DNA of 59,759 bases, taken from assembly GCA_030765125.1 (NCBI GenBank), contig JAVCDD010000224.1, positions 1 to 59,759 on the forward strand, given 5' to 3'. This document shows positions 42,837 to 53,334 of the stretch, one piece after another (the stretch's first letter is position 1; the number at the start of each line of letters is the position of its first letter). Source of the stretch: Candidatus Hatepunaea meridiana (GTDB taxonomy: Bacteria; Electryoneota; AABM5-125-24; Hatepunaeales; Hatepunaeaceae). The notes beneath the pieces were generated by a model. The model saw only the letters and a program-made list of their open reading frames with translations, searched no databases and was not told the origin of the DNA. A program made the position numbers and the translations under genes.

Positions 42837-45145
42837 ACACTTATTCCATATATTTCCTGTAATTCCTCTGGAGTAACCATAACCTGCCTGGCTTTGGAGC
42901 CATCAAAGGGACCGACAATGCCGGCTTGTTCCAGTTCATCAATTAATCTCGCAGCTCGGGCATATCCAACACGGAGTCGTCGCTGTAGAACGGAAACAGA
43001 ACCCTGTTCAGTGCGAACGACAATTTTAGCGGCTTCCTCGAAGTATTCATCAGTTCCGGTCCTACTTGGATCAACGTCACTGCTTATTGATTTGACTACC
43101 TGCAGTTCCGGATCCGGTAACTTGAAATTTGAATCCACCGGTGGTTGAGAACGCACGAATTCTATTACTTGCTCAACTTCTTCAGTGGTTATCAATGCTC
43201 CATGCAGTCTTTTGACCTTGCTTCCGAGCCCCATGAAAAGCATATCACCCTTGCCGAGCAATGCTTCTGCGCCCATCGAATCAATAATAGTGCGTGAATC
43301 TACTCTGGTTGCCACTCTAAATGCAATCCTTGCCGGAAAGTTAGCTTTAATCAAGCCGGTTACTACGTCCACAGAAGGGCGTTGTGTGGCAACTACCAAG
43401 TGAATGCCGACTGCTCTTGCCATTTGCGCCAGACGGGCTACCAATTCCTCGAATTCCCGCCTCACCGTCATCATCAAGTCAGCAAGCTCGTCTATTATAA
43501 CCACCAGATATGGCAAGTGTTCCCTTTGCTCCGTTTCGTCTTCGGCAATAGGCGGGGTGGCTTCAATCCAGCGATTATATTCATCAAGGCTTCTGACACC
43601 GGCTTCGTTGAGAATATCGTATCGTCGTTCCATTTCCATGTGTACGCTTTGCAAGGTTTTAACGGCATTATCGGGCTTAGTAATGACTTGTTCGCCCAAT
43701 CCTGGTGGAAAAACGAGATGTTGCTCAATTAATCTGGCATAAAGCGAAAGTTCAATTTTCTTTGGGTCAATGAGAACAAATCGAACGTCTTTAGGATCAC
43801 TTCGATAAAGGGAACTGATTATAATAGCATTTATAAAGACAGATTTACCGGATCCTGTAGCTCCAGCGATCAATAGATGCGGCATCTTTGCCAGGTCAAC
43901 GCAAAATATCCCACCATTAGTATCTTTACCGAGTGCTATTGTGAGTGGAGCTTTGGCTTGACGAAAGATATCAGAACTTATAATCTCACGTATGCAAACT
44001 AATTGAGAATGACGATTTGGTATTTCGATTCCAACGGCTGCTTCACCGGGTATAGGTGCCTGAATACGAACGCCTCGCGCTTTAAGCGTCATAGCAATAT
44101 CATCAGTCAAACTTGCGATGCGCGCTATCTTTACATCGGCAGCCGGTTCCAGATCGTACCGTGTAATGATCGGACCGGGATTAACTTTTACCACTTGAGC
44201 CGTTATGCGCATACTGGCAAGCTTATCTTCAAGCCTTCGTGAGTTATCCTCCAATTCCTCATCATCTACTTCGTGACGGTCGAGTGGTGGAAGATTCAAC
44301 AAGCTTAATGGTGGAAGATCGCGTTGTCCTGCAGGCGCCTTTAGGGCGCCGTCGTCTAAATTAACAGATTTATCAACATTAATAGAATTATCAATCTTTA
44401 TATCCAATTCTCGCGGTATATCGGGTTGAGTACTTGCAGGATATTGCTCGCTGCTGGAGTTTAGTATTGTATCAGTTAAATAAGGTTCGTTTTCAGTTTC
44501 TGGAAGTTCAAGAGGCGCGGTTTTGTAGTTTCGAATGTAATTAATCAGTTTGTTAAGGATTTTATAAAATGCTTCAAATATTTTGGTTAAACGTAAATCG
44601 TAAAGAATTATAAGCATTGTCAGCAATAGAACAATCGCTACAATAACCGTTCCCAGCGGTTTCAGGTAGTTAATTGCTTGTTCAATAATTAGTGAAGGAA
44701 TCGCGCCGTTATTTGCCCAATCTGGATTTTGAACATCGTGCAAGGATTCAATAAACGCCCCACCACAACCGATGAAGAAACCAACAGTCAGTAAACCGAT
44801 TATCCAGCGAGTAAGCCCGAATTTCTTTCCGGTCACCCACCAAATAAGCGTGAGGAAGATCACTGCACATAGCGAAAAAACACCGAAACGACCAAAAGTA
44901 GCTTGCGACCAGGCTTTTGCGAAATCGGCGCCGATTGGTCCTAAGCTGCTGGTGTGGTAGTTAGGATTGTACCCGATAAGGGAAATAGTTAAGAAAAGAC
45001 CCATAAAGAACAGAAACAAGAAAAGGAGTTCTATTCCCTTAACAGAGCGTTTTGCGGAATTCTTATCTTTATTAGACCGTTTCCTGGGTTGTGATTTTCG
45101 GGATGTTTTTTTTTCTTGCTTATCTTTTTTACTTTTAACGTTCAT
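42833..45145 (-). CDS. ftsK: DNA translocase FtsK/SpoIIIE
   Basis: This septal DNA pump (770 aa) clears chromosome termini at division. After a Lys-rich N-terminus it has about four to five transmembrane helices (about 35-200) and a linker (about 210-290, with a GGCGCC-type hairpin encoding DGALKAPAG). The motor domain covers about 310-670, with Walker A LIAGATGSGKSV and Walker B YLVVIIDELADLM. A gamma winged-helix domain (about 700-765) recognises KOPS-like sites. The length and domains are normal. Confidence 0.97.
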   Translation of the reverse strand: MNVKSKKDKQEKKTSRKSQPRKRSNKDKNSAKRSVKGIELLFLFLFFMGLFLTISLIGYNPNYHTSSLGPIGADFAKAWSQATFGRFGVFSLCAVIFLTLIWWVTGKKFGLTRWIIGLLTVGFFIGCGGAFIESLHDVQNPDWANNGAIPSLIIEQAINYLKPLGTVIVAIVLLLTMLIILYDLRLTKIFEAFYKILNKLINYIRNYKTAPLELPETENEPYLTDTILNSSSEQYPASTQPDIPRELDIKIDNSINVDKSVNLDDGALKAPAGQRDLPPLSLLNLPPLDRHEVDDEELEDNSRRLEDKLASMRITAQVVKVNPGPIITRYDLEPAADVKIARIASLTDDIAMTLKARGVRIQAPIPGEAAVGIEIPNRHSQLVCIREIISSDIFRQAKAPLTIALGKDTNGGIFCVDLAKMPHLLIAGATGSGKSVFINAIIISSLYRSDPKDVRFVLIDPKKIELSLYARLIEQHLVFPPGLGEQVITKPDNAVKTLQSVHMEMERRYDILNEAGVRSLDEYNRWIEATPPIAEDETEQREHLPYLVVIIDELADLMMTVRREFEELVARLAQMARAVGIHLVVATQRPSVDVVTGLIKANFPARIAFRVATRVDSRTIIDSMGAEALLGKGDMLFMGLGSKVKRLHGALITTEEVEQVIEFVRSQPPVDSNFKLPDPELQVVKSISSDVDPSRTGTDEYFEEAAKIVVRTEQGSVSVLQRRLRVGYARAARLIDELEQAGIVGPFDGSKARQVMVTPEELQEIYGISV

Positions 45146-45177
45146 CGGTAATTAATTGAATAATAACGGAATATTTG

Positions 45178-45249
45178 CACGTAGAGGCAAATTTATTTAG
45201 CCCTATTCACATAACTATAAAATGGGCTTGATAAATCAGCCCCTACGCG
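45178..45249. repeat. CGCGTAGGGG inverted repeat
   Basis: Left arm CACGTAGAGGCAAATTTATT and right arm, the reverse complement of CGCGTAGGGGCTGATTTATC, pair imperfectly around a short spacer. Relatives are at 4313-4340 and inside batE at 21625-21686. Confidence 0.75.
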
Positions 45250-45274
45250 ATAGTGCATCAAAATATCGTATCAA

Positions 45275-46102
45275 TCACTTTCCAAGCTTAACTAACCGAC
45301 CGTCATTCAGCATCGGTACGATAGAATATACACTATCATAAGCGCACTGAACAAGATCTTCACCCATACCGAGTTCTTTTAAATACTTTCCGTGATCGCT
45401 TTCATTAAGCAGCTTGAGAATATCATCCCCGAATTTATCTGCCAGTATTAAGGCAGCATTAGCGCCATCATTTAGGTTAGGTTCTATATTAGCTTTTTCA
45501 CAAAGTCTCTTAATCAGAGTACCACCGCAAACAGCATCTTCAAGTGAAAAGGAATTATAATCCCCGGAACAAACGATAATTATCGGGGAAGAGGCATCTT
45601 CTTTCAAGAGGGCGTCAATGACAGCGTTAAGATTCACATAACCACACATATATACAGATTTTGCAGCGGATGATTTCACTATTGCCGGTGCACCGTTTGT
45701 GCTGGCAAAAATCAGTTTTCTTCCCTTGACTTTCTCACGAGAATACTCAGAAGGTGAATTACTGAGGTTGAAGCCATCAATAAGTTTTACATCTCGTTCA
45801 CCGCAGAGCAATACGTCATCTCGAGGTAGTTGGCTTGCCAGGTTGCTGGCGGCGGCAACTGATGATGCGGGGATGACGTATTGAGCTCCATTATTCAGTG
45901 CTGTTACAATTGATGTAGCAGCTCTGAGCACGTCAATTACCACAGCACGGCAGTCCTTAAGTAGCTCATCCCTGACGCCTCCCGGAGTGAAATTCAACCT
46001 GATTCTGAATTCAGCGCTATTTCTACTTTTTGCTGTCATCCTGCCTCTTTTATCTTTTGTTGTCATCTCGCCGTTGTTGACAGTTATTTTCTGTTTACTC
46101 AT
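45275..46102 (-). CDS. comB: 2-phosphosulfolactate phosphatase-like protein (ComB family)
   Basis: This protein (275 aa) matches ComB, a Mg-dependent phosphatase that forms sulfolactate; it was described in coenzyme M synthesis but occurs in many bacteria that lack it. Typical segments are CRAVVIDVLRAATSIVTAL, LLCGERDVKLIDGFNLSNSP and LIFASTNGAPAI. The start is at 46102, overlapping the gcvT stop (ATGA). The first 30 residues are a charged extension. Without other coenzyme M genes the physiological substrate is open. Confidence 0.88.
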   Translation of the reverse strand: MSKQKITVNNGEMTTKDKRGRMTAKSRNSAEFRIRLNFTPGGVRDELLKDCRAVVIDVLRAATSIVTALNNGAQYVIPASSVAAASNLASQLPRDDVLLCGERDVKLIDGFNLSNSPSEYSREKVKGRKLIFASTNGAPAIVKSSAAKSVYMCGYVNLNAVIDALLKEDASSPIIIVCSGDYNSFSLEDAVCGGTLIKRLCEKANIEPNLNDGANAALILADKFGDDILKLLNESDHGKYLKELGMGEDLVQCAYDSVYSIVPMLNDGRLVKLGK

Positions 46103-47184
46103 CCTCTTTTATAGAATGGTGTTTGAACGATCTCCGCCTTGATACGACGACCGCGCAGATCAATTTCGATAATATTTCCAACGTCGGTATACGGTTTATT
46201 GACATATCCTAATCCAATCGCTTTATTCATTATCGGAGAGAAGCCACCTGAGGTAACGTATCCAACCTTCTCACCTTTAATATATATGTCAGTGTTGTGG
46301 CGCGCAATACCTTTGTCGATCAAAATGAAACCAATAAGTTTACGGGTGGTTTCTTGCTTTGCCTTCAAAACAGGTTCTTTCCCGATGAAGCCGCCTCTTT
46401 TCTTGGATTTGACGATCCAGCCCAGTCCGGCTTCGATTGGGTTGGTGGTTTCATCCATATCATTGCCGTAGAGATTATAGCAGGCTTCGAGGCGTAGCGA
46501 ATCCCGGGCGCCTAAACCAATAGGTTTGACTCCGAATTCCTGACCGGCGTCGAAGATGGCTTCCCACAAGCTTGCAGAAGAATCTCTCGATACATAGAGT
46601 TCAAAGCCTTCCTCACCGGTATAGCCTGTGCGGGATATAATCGTGTCTATACCGGCTGTCTGACCGAGACGAAAGTTGTAATACTTTATTTCGTCAAGTG
46701 GCATATCGGTTAATCTCTTAACAAGTTCGACAGCCTTCGGTCCTTGTATAGCGAGCAAGGTCGTTTGATCGGAGATGTCTTCCATTTGGACGTCGCCTTG
46801 AAGATGACTTTTCAGCCACTCATAGTCTTTATCGAGGTTTGATGCATTGACGACCGTCATATAATGATCTTCAAAGCGGTAAACCAGCAGGTCATCCACT
46901 ACACCACCGTCGTCGTACAGCATAGCGGAATACTGGATATCTCCCGGTTCCAGTCTGGCGACGTTATTTGTCGTCATCCGGTTGAGGAATTTCTCAGCAT
47001 CAATGCCGCGAAATTCAAACTCTCCCATATGTGATACGTCAAAAATCCCGACGTTTTTCCTGACCGTCAGGTGTTCGTCAATGATTCCGCTATATTGTAC
47101 GGGCATTATGAAGCCTGCGAAGGGTACCATTTTGGCGTTTAAGGTTGTGTGTTGGTTGTATAGCGCTGTTTTTTTTGTTTGCAT
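46099..47184 (-). CDS. gcvT: Aminomethyltransferase (glycine cleavage T protein)
   Basis: This protein (361 aa) transfers the aminomethyl carbon of glycine from lipoyl H-protein to tetrahydrofolate. GcvT motifs are clear: MVPFAGFIMPVQYSGIIDEH near the N-terminus, VGIFDVSHMGEFEFRG, YTGEEGFELY, and GLGARDSLRLEACYNLYGND. No gcvH or gcvP is nearby. It is coupled to comB by an ATGA overlap. I see no glycine riboswitch in the short upstream region, which is followed by the mini-element at 47221-47385. Confidence 0.96.
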   Translation of the reverse strand: MQTKKTALYNQHTTLNAKMVPFAGFIMPVQYSGIIDEHLTVRKNVGIFDVSHMGEFEFRGIDAEKFLNRMTTNNVARLEPGDIQYSAMLYDDGGVVDDLLVYRFEDHYMTVVNASNLDKDYEWLKSHLQGDVQMEDISDQTTLLAIQGPKAVELVKRLTDMPLDEIKYYNFRLGQTAGIDTIISRTGYTGEEGFELYVSRDSSASLWEAIFDAGQEFGVKPIGLGARDSLRLEACYNLYGNDMDETTNPIEAGLGWIVKSKKRGGFIGKEPVLKAKQETTRKLIGFILIDKGIARHNTDIYIKGEKVGYVTSGGFSPIMNKAIGLGYVNKPYTDVGNIIEIDLRGRRIKAEIVQTPFYKRG

Positions 47185-47220
47185 TTATTTAACCTGCTAA
47201 CTGATTTAATTTTGTTTATT

Positions 47221-47385
47221 TAGTGTCTGACAGAAAATCCCATCTTTGTAAACCCTACTTAGTGCCTGACCGAAAAGTCCCCTTTTTGTCATTCCCGCGA
47301 AGGCGGGAATCCAGGTAATCTATTGTTTCTCCTGGATTCCCGCCTTCGCGGGAATGACAAAAAGGGGCTTTCCGGTCAGACACTA
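47221..47385. repeat. TAGTGTCTGACC-family mini-element, copy 2, with an extra half arm
   Basis: The full element (47260-47385) starts TAGTGCCTGACCGAAAAG and ends with the reverse complement TTTCCGGTCAGACACTA. The inner arms carry CATTCCCGCGAAGGCGGGAA. A second arm, TAGTGTCTGACAGAAAATCC, lies at 47221-47240. The element has cut the retropepsin gene. Ends in TA suggest insertion at a TA target, as for IS630/Tc1-type elements; no transposase is in the window. Confidence 0.88.
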
Positions 47386-47689
47386 AATAGGGAAACTCAA
47401 CCTGATTCGGCAATCTAATGTTTATGAAATACACACCGCTTACAATCAAGCCACCGCCGGTATAGACATTAACTTTAGATACTTCATCTAACTTTAGTTC
47501 ATTTACAACTCTGCTAGAAATTGAACTGTTGGTTGCACCGGTATCCCATAATGCGATATATTTTTTAAATTCGAGAGCAGACTTGGTTTTTTCCGGGTCA
47601 AATGCTTTCGATACATAAACATCACTATGTAACTCACGCACTATTGTCGGATATTTTGTAGTAAAAGAAAACGTCTTTGAATCTTGCAT
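47255..47689 (-). pseudogene. Retropepsin-like aspartic protease truncated by a mini-element
   Basis: The reading frame from ATG 47689 has the one-domain retropepsin-like pattern: KKYIALWDTGATNSSISSRVV contains the catalytic DTGA motif, followed by VYTGGGLIVSGVYFINIRLPN. Full members go on for another 40-50 residues with an IGMDI-type motif. Here the frame enters the mini-element at 47385 and reads VSDRKAPFCHSREGGNPG, a repeat-derived tail, until 47255. It was therefore truncated by insertion. It is the partner of the DUF5678-like gene just upstream. Confidence 0.8.
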
Positions 47690-47693
47690 CGAG

Positions 47694-47945
47694 TTACCCG
47701 ACAGACCACATAACTCGTGTACGGAATTTTTGAACATACTGATCTGTACCGGGTTCGCACCTGATGATAAAGAACGTTCCTACTTGGTGTTTTTTCTTTG
47801 ATTCATCAACCGCTTCCAAGGGATTATCATAAGACCCTATCACTTTGTGGTTTTTGAGTACTATAACCTTCCCATCATATTTTTCAACGAGTTCATCCTG
47901 ATGGGCTATATAGTATTCAAGCTCTTTCGTTAATGCGTCAGGCAT
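47694..47945 (-). CDS. DUF5678-like small protein, partner of retropepsin
   Basis: This small protein (83 aa) has the pattern LTKELEYYIAHQDELVEKYDGKVIVLKNHKVIG-type, typical of DUF5678 proteins, which are regularly encoded directly before retropepsin-like aspartic proteases. AGGAG lies seven bases before ATG 47945; a longer open frame to 48014 lacks such a site. The pairing hints at a small addiction or protein-turnover module, but its function is not known. Its partner gene here is truncated. Confidence 0.75.
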   Translation of the reverse strand: MPDALTKELEYYIAHQDELVEKYDGKVIVLKNHKVIGSYDNPLEAVDESKKKHQVGTFFIIRCEPGTDQYVQKFRTRVMWSVG

Positions 47946-48122
47946 TGTAATTCTCCTTTTGTGTTTGAAGTTTGCTATTGTGAAAAATATAGAAGCAAAG
48001 CGACTGTTAAGCAATACGTTGATTTAAGGTTTTATTTTGATTTCAGATTTGGTCATTGGATTAACAATCTTGTCTAATAAGGATGATGATTTCCCAGATG
48101 GATTTTAGTTTGTAAGACACGC

Positions 48123-48329
48123 TTAATCTATTACCTCAACACCAGTTGCCTCATTAATCAACATTTCTATCTCACCAAACGAAAACCGATGCTTACTTCT
48201 ATCCTCAGGCGTTGAATCATCTGTAATATCCCCGTAAAACCACTCGCACAGTTCTTTAGCCATATCCTCGTTTTCAGCATTTACTTTGATAGAATATGAT
48301 CTGTCCAATAAGGCTTTATAAGTTCTCAT
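48123..48329 (-). CDS. Small hypothetical protein
   Basis: This 68-residue protein starts MRTYKALLDRSYSIKVNAEN and ends EIEMLINEATGVEVID; it is acidic with no membrane segment. AAGGAA lies eight bases before the ATG, supporting translation. The shape (short beta strands and a helix ELCEWFYGD) recalls small DpnD/PcfM-like proteins, but I cannot assign a family. It stands alone between uvrA and the retropepsin pair. Confidence 0.6.
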   Translation of the reverse strand: MRTYKALLDRSYSIKVNAENEDMAKELCEWFYGDITDDSTPEDRSKHRFSFGEIEMLINEATGVEVID

Positions 48330-48425
48330 TGTTGTTTCCTTATTAATTCTACTTTCAGAAACTGAGGTTACAACAGAAAAACCTTTAACCTTTTAAGTTA
48401 CAACTATCCCCTCCACAAGTCAAGT

Positions 48426-51329
48426 TTAAACCCCAGACGCAACCCTACTCTTCAACGATGTCTTCCCTGTCATCATCAATTCTTTTGCCAAAAACTTACC
48501 CGTATATGACAGCTCCTCTTTTATAATCTTCTCAGGTGAACCTGTGGCAATGACGTACCCGCCCTCATCACCACCCTCAGGTCCAAGGTCAATTATCCAG
48601 TCAGCACACTTAATCACATCCATATTGTGTTCGATTACCAGTACGGTGTTTCCTTTGTCTACTAACCTTTGCAGCACGTCCAACAGCATCCTGATGTCTG
48701 CGAAGTGAAGCCCTGTAGTTGGCTCGTCGAGGATGTATATTGTCTTGCCGGTGGCGACTTTGGATAGTTCGGTTGCTAACTTGATGCGCTGCGCTTCACC
48801 GCCGGATAGAGTTGTCGCCGACTGTCCTAACTTGATGTATCCGAGTCCGACGCCGTTCAGGACATCCAACTTACGCCTGATAAATGGGATGTCACGAAAG
48901 AATGCTAACGCTTCTTCAACGCTCATATCCAATACTTCCGAAATACTTTTCCCCCGATAGCGCACTTCGAGCGTCTCGTGGTTGTAACGGTGTCCTTTGC
49001 AGACCTCACAAGTAACGTATACGTCAGGCAGGAAGTGCATTTCGATCTTGATGATGCCGCCGCCTTTGCAGGCTTCGCAACGCCCACCTTTGACGTTGAA
49101 ACTGAAGCGACCGGGCTTGTACCCGCGGATTTTCGCTTCCGGCAATCTTGCAAAGAGATCACGGATATGGTTGAAAAGTCCTGTATAGGTTGCCGGATTG
49201 GAACGCGGTGTACGTCCGATAGGGGACTGATCTATGTCCACAACCTTGTCGACCAGTTCAAGTCCTTCGATTTTATTGTATGGCAGCGATGTTCGACGAC
49301 TGTGATAGATGCTTCGCGCTAACGCCGGATAAAGCGTTTCCAGAAGAAAGGTTGACTTCCCGGATCCGGAAACGCCTGTTACAACCGTAAACGTTCCAAG
49401 CGGTATCTTAACGGTGATTTCCTTTAGATTATTACCCGTTGCGCCAGTGATCTTAATGTGGTTGCCGCTATTAGGTTTGCGTCGCTTTTTAGGGATAGAA
49501 ATTTCCTCGTTTCGTAAAAGAAAACGTCCGGTGAGAGACTTCCCATTTTCCATAATCTTCTGCGGAATTCCTTCAGCGACAACATAACCACCGGTAAAAC
49601 CTGCGCCGGGTCCCAAATCAATAACCCAGTCAGCGGATTCTATAGTTTCCCGGTCGTGCTCAACTACAATAACACTATTGCCCTGGTCACGCAGCTTCTT
49701 CAACGTTTCGATCAAACGAATGTTATCCCGCTGATGCAGCCCGATTGAAGGCTCATCGAGGATATACATCACTCCAACCAGCCCGCTGCCGATCTGTGTA
49801 GCCAACCGGATCCGCTGCGCCTCGCCACCTGAAAGCGATCCTGCCGGTCGGGACAACGTCAGATAGCCCAATCCCACCTTGAGCAGGAATTCCAGCCGGG
49901 CTGATACCTCTTTTAATATCTGCCGGGCAATGGTAGTTTCGCGTTCGTTTAATGTCAATTCAAGAAAGAATTTAGCAGTAGCAGCAATCGAGAGATCGGT
50001 CAAAGGAACTATTCCAGCGCCGCCGACGGTAACCGCTCTGGCTTCCGGTCGCAGACGCTCGCCTTTGCAATCCGGGCAGGCAACCTTGCCCATAAAATCC
50101 TCGATCCAGTCTTTGATCATCTGCGAACTTGTCTGCTTATATCGGCGCACCAGGTTAGGGATTACGCCTTCCCATGTTCCTTCGTGTTCCCAGAGAGTAC
50201 GACCATCACTGCTTTCGTAAGTAAACCGTATATGCTTATTACCAGCGCCATTTAAAATCAAGTCCTGCTGTTCATCGGTTAATTTATTAAACGGCGTGGA
50301 GAGTTTGAAACCGTAAGCATCCCCTACTTGTGTCAGCTTACGCATATTCCAACTCTCCTGATCCTTTGGGAATGCTACAATAGCTCCAATCAGAATCGAA
50401 ATGGATGGATCCGGAACGACTAACCGTGGGTCAATCTTCATCTTGAAACCGAGTCCTGTGCAGGTTTGGCAGGCGCCGAAGGGTGAATTGAAGGAAAACA
50501 TCCTGGGGCTTAGTTCTTCAAAGTTTACACCACAATCAGGGCAGGCGAAATGCTCGCTGAATAATTCTTCCGGTTTTCCCTCCGGTACAGCGATAACCAA
50601 ACCATTTGCCAGCCCAAGCGCTAGTTCAATAGAATCGGTCAATCGTTCGCGAACGTCCAATTTTAATTTAAGCCTGTCGACAATGACCTCGATTGAGTGC
50701 TTCTTGTGACGATTCAGGCGAATATCATCTTCGAGCGAGTGGAGTTTCCCATTCACACGGACCTTCATAAAGCCATCGCGCAACAATGATTTAAACAGAT
50801 CTTGATATTCACCCTTGCGACCGCGCACGACCGGCGCCAGTATCATAAGCCTCGCATCGACGCCTGTTTCCAAAAGTATATCAACGATTTCCTGAGCGGA
50901 TTGGCGTTCAATCTGTTTACCACAAATTGGGCAGTGGGGGATACCAATGCGGGCATAGAGCAGGCGCAGGTAATCATAAATTTCAGTTACCGTCCCAACA
51001 GTTGATCGAGGATTCCTCACACCTGATTTCTGCTCGATAGAGATAGCAGGTGAAAGCCCATCAATCTGGTCAACGTCCGGCTTTTCCATCAGCCCGAGAA
51101 ACTGGCGGGCGTAGGCAGACAGCGACTCGACATAACGACGCTGCCCTTCTGCATAAAGCGTATCGAAGACCAAAGATGACTTGCCGGAACCTGATATCCC
51201 CGTAACGACAACCAGCCGATCGCGAGGAATGGTGATATTCAGGTTTTTAAGATTATGCTCACGAGCGCCACGGATGGTGATGATGCCGCTCTTTGAAATT
51301 GAATTAGGAATATTTTCTTTTTTGTTCAT
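48426..51329 (-). CDS. uvrA: Excinuclease ABC subunit A
   Basis: This nucleotide excision repair damage-recognition ATPase (967 aa) has the normal UvrA layout with two ABC halves. The first Walker A is [20 protein letters not shown]; the second is [20 protein letters not shown]. Zinc-binding CPICG/CPDCG and CEACKGGG motifs are present, and both signature [14 protein letters not shown] sequences ([27 protein letters not shown]) are visible. A short unique tail follows. No uvrB or uvrC is in the window. Confidence 0.98.
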   Translation of the reverse strand: MNKKENIPNSISKSGIITIRGAREHNLKNLNITIPRDRLVVVTGISGSGKSSLVFDTLYAEGQRRYVESLSAYARQFLGLMEKPDVDQIDGLSPAISIEQKSGVRNPRSTVGTVTEIYDYLRLLYARIGIPHCPICGKQIERQSAQEIVDILLETGVDARLMILAPVVRGRKGEYQDLFKSLLRDGFMKVRVNGKLHSLEDDIRLNRHKKHSIEVIVDRLKLKLDVRERLTDSIELALGLANGLVIAVPEGKPEELFSEHFACPDCGVNFEELSPRMFSFNSPFGACQTCTGLGFKMKIDPRLVVPDPSISILIGAIVAFPKDQESWNMRKLTQVGDAYGFKLSTPFNKLTDEQQDLILNGAGNKHIRFTYESSDGRTLWEHEGTWEGVIPNLVRRYKQTSSQMIKDWIEDFMGKVACPDCKGERLRPEARAVTVGGAGIVPLTDLSIAATAKFFLELTLNERETTIARQILKEVSARLEFLLKVGLGYLTLSRPAGSLSGGEAQRIRLATQIGSGLVGVMYILDEPSIGLHQRDNIRLIETLKKLRDQGNSVIVVEHDRETIESADWVIDLGPGAGFTGGYVVAEGIPQKIMENGKSLTGRFLLRNEEISIPKKRRKPNSGNHIKITGATGNNLKEITVKIPLGTFTVVTGVSGSGKSTFLLETLYPALARSIYHSRRTSLPYNKIEGLELVDKVVDIDQSPIGRTPRSNPATYTGLFNHIRDLFARLPEAKIRGYKPGRFSFNVKGGRCEACKGGGIIKIEMHFLPDVYVTCEVCKGHRYNHETLEVRYRGKSISEVLDMSVEEALAFFRDIPFIRRKLDVLNGVGLGYIKLGQSATTLSGGEAQRIKLATELSKVATGKTIYILDEPTTGLHFADIRMLLDVLQRLVDKGNTVLVIEHNMDVIKCADWIIDLGPEGGDEGGYVIATGSPEKIIKEELSYTGKFLAKELMMTGKTSLKSRVASGV

Positions 51330-51885
51330 ATTTGTAGTGCAGGGGTTTTTAAAGTATAAAGGATGAAGTACGAAGGATGGAACCTACAATACTGTCGTTT
51401 TTCGTAATTCGCAATTCGTCCTTCAAAAGAATATACTGCATAAAAGTGCAGGTGTCAAGGTTATTTATTATTTCTTAAGAGTGTAATATCGTTGGTGTGA
51501 AAAATTGATATTAAAACAGGATAGGTACTGCTTAAATTCAAGACACAAGGTCTCACCGCAAGACAACTTGATAAAATATCACCGACAAAATGTATGCCAA
51601 ATGACAGACATAAAATAATGACTCGAGTATATCAAAATCACCGCTGATCATACTGCCGACACGTTTCTGGTCATCGCAGACTATAGTATCTACAGGAACG
51701 CCGTCGTTTCCGAACAGATTGTGTTGCCATGCGCTTGATTATTTTGTATTTTGCTTTCAACTGTTAGGTTACCTTATGTTTCATTTTGTAATTTTGAATA
51801 ATTTAATGAAATTAACCGTTTACACAAGGTCATCCAGTAGATTTTTATTTGTTTCACAGAATTAGGTATAAAGGAAAACGAACCT
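51330..51885. other. Spacer between divergent uvrA and the sulfatase-modifying-like gene
   Basis: No supported gene is seen in 556 bases. Short-word repeats (AAGGATGAAGTACGAAGG and its relatives) lie at 51358-51425. A minus-strand open stretch of about 63 codons (51555-51747) has no start codon or recognisable family; it could be a gene remnant. The promoters of both flanking genes should lie here, but I cannot point to them. Confidence 0.6.
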
Positions 51886-53097
51886 ATGAAGACAACTTGT
51901 TTCTTAGTGTCAATAATTACAGTATTCATTCTAATCATTGTCGGCTGTAATGATGATGAAACATCCCCCGTCCAGCCTGAAAACAATGCACCCGTAATCC
52001 AGAACGTTGCCGCAGATCCTGATCTGATAGCCATTGGAGAAACAACCATGTTGATATGCACCGCCAGCGATGAAGATAACGACACACTGGCTTACAACTG
52101 GGCAGCATCGGATGGAACATTTCCTAATCAGAGTGCTGGTGCATCGGTGATCTGGCAGGCGCCTGACGTCAGCGGTGATTACACGATTTCGATTACTGTC
52201 AGCGACGGTGAGGATACCATAGATGGATCGATCACTGTTTGTGTTACTATTCACCCACCGAATGGGATGGTACTTATTCGGGCAAAGAATAAAAGCTTCC
52301 GAATGGGTTCTGACAGATTCCCGGATACCTTTCCGAGTGAGCAGCCTGTGCACACAGTAAGCTTTACTTACAACTTCTGGATGGATATCACCGAAGTAAC
52401 ACAGGGGGACTTTGATAGTTTGATGAATTATGCTTATTCAAACTATTTCACACCGCCCTGGAATTGGCCCTACGGTTTAGGTGATGATTATCCGGTCTAT
52501 GAGATTAATTGGTACGATGCTGTCTTATACTGCAACGCTCGAAGCAGGCGCGATGGATTGGATACGGTATATACCTACACAACAATAAACGGGACACCCG
52601 GAAGCTTGTGTTTGCTGGAGGGAGTCTCTGCTGATCTATCGAAAAACGGTTACCGTCTGCCCACGGAAGCAGAATGGGAATACGCTTGCCGTGCCGACAG
52701 CGAAACGGATTATTACTGGGGAAAGAATTACGATCCTTATCCTGTGAATGCCACCGATACAACGGAAATAAACAGCTATGCAATCTGGTATGGGAATTCC
52801 TGGCAGTTAGGTTCCGAATCGGAGCAATTTGGAACGCAACCAGTGGCGAGCAAAGAACCGAATGCTTATGGTCTCTATGATATGATAGGGAATCTGTATG
52901 AATTTGTAAATGATTGGTATGGTGAATACAGCCCCGATCCGGTTACCGACCCGATTGGTCCAGACACTGGTCCTTATCATTTCCTGCGAGGAGGCTGCTG
53001 GGGGAATTATGCTGAATATATAAGAGCCCCCAACAGAACCTTCGACCATCCGGATTATGAGTTTTATTTCAAGGGGTTTCGGGTTGTGCTTAAATGA
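51886..53097 (+). CDS. Lipoprotein with PKD-like domain and formylglycine-generating-type domain
   Basis: This lipoprotein (403 aa) has signal SIITVFILIIVGC with lipobox Cys21. A PKD/Ig-like domain (about 30-125, NAPVIQNVAADPDLIAIGETT) is followed by a sulfatase-modifying-factor/FGE-like C-lectin domain (about 130-403). Motifs there are FRMGS, VTQGDFDSLM, LPTEAEWEYACR, NAYGLYDMIGNLYEFVNDWY, and FLRGGCW. Real FGE enzymes use a Cys pair near the C-terminus; I see only one Cys (GGCW) in place, so a protein-maturation or surface-binding role is more likely. AGGT/AAGG-like bases precede the ATG weakly. Confidence 0.88.
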   Translation: MKTTCFLVSIITVFILIIVGCNDDETSPVQPENNAPVIQNVAADPDLIAIGETTMLICTASDEDNDTLAYNWAASDGTFPNQSAGASVIWQAPDVSGDYTISITVSDGEDTIDGSITVCVTIHPPNGMVLIRAKNKSFRMGSDRFPDTFPSEQPVHTVSFTYNFWMDITEVTQGDFDSLMNYAYSNYFTPPWNWPYGLGDDYPVYEINWYDAVLYCNARSRRDGLDTVYTYTTINGTPGSLCLLEGVSADLSKNGYRLPTEAEWEYACRADSETDYYWGKNYDPYPVNATDTTEINSYAIWYGNSWQLGSESEQFGTQPVASKEPNAYGLYDMIGNLYEFVNDWYGEYSPDPVTDPIGPDTGPYHFLRGGCWGNYAEYIRAPNRTFDHPDYEFYFKGFRVVLK

Positions 53098-53334
53098 AGT
53101 ACGAAAGATGCGAATTACTGACAGGTTTCAAGCGAAGTGTAACCTGAAGGTAACGTGTATATTATTAAGCAGTCCGGGTAATATGTTCAATTATGTTACG
53201 CCGTATGACGTATTATCCTGAGATAAATCAAATTATTTTTTTTTAATGTATACATAACTTTGAAAAGTGGATTTTGTTTATTACACTTACTTTACATTTG
53301 TTTTAATGGATTAACAGATCATAAGGAGGTTCAA

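Noticed and set aside
45275..46102. ComB as a sign of methanogenic or coenzyme M metabolism
   Set aside because: ComB homologues are common in bacteria without coenzyme M, and no comA, comC, comD or comE is in the window.
47185..47260. Glycine riboswitch before gcvT
   Set aside because: The stretch before the mini-element is too short and lacks the paired aptamer pattern.
51886..53097. Active formylglycine-generating enzyme
   Set aside because: The paired catalytic cysteines of true FGE are not seen and no sulfatase is nearby.
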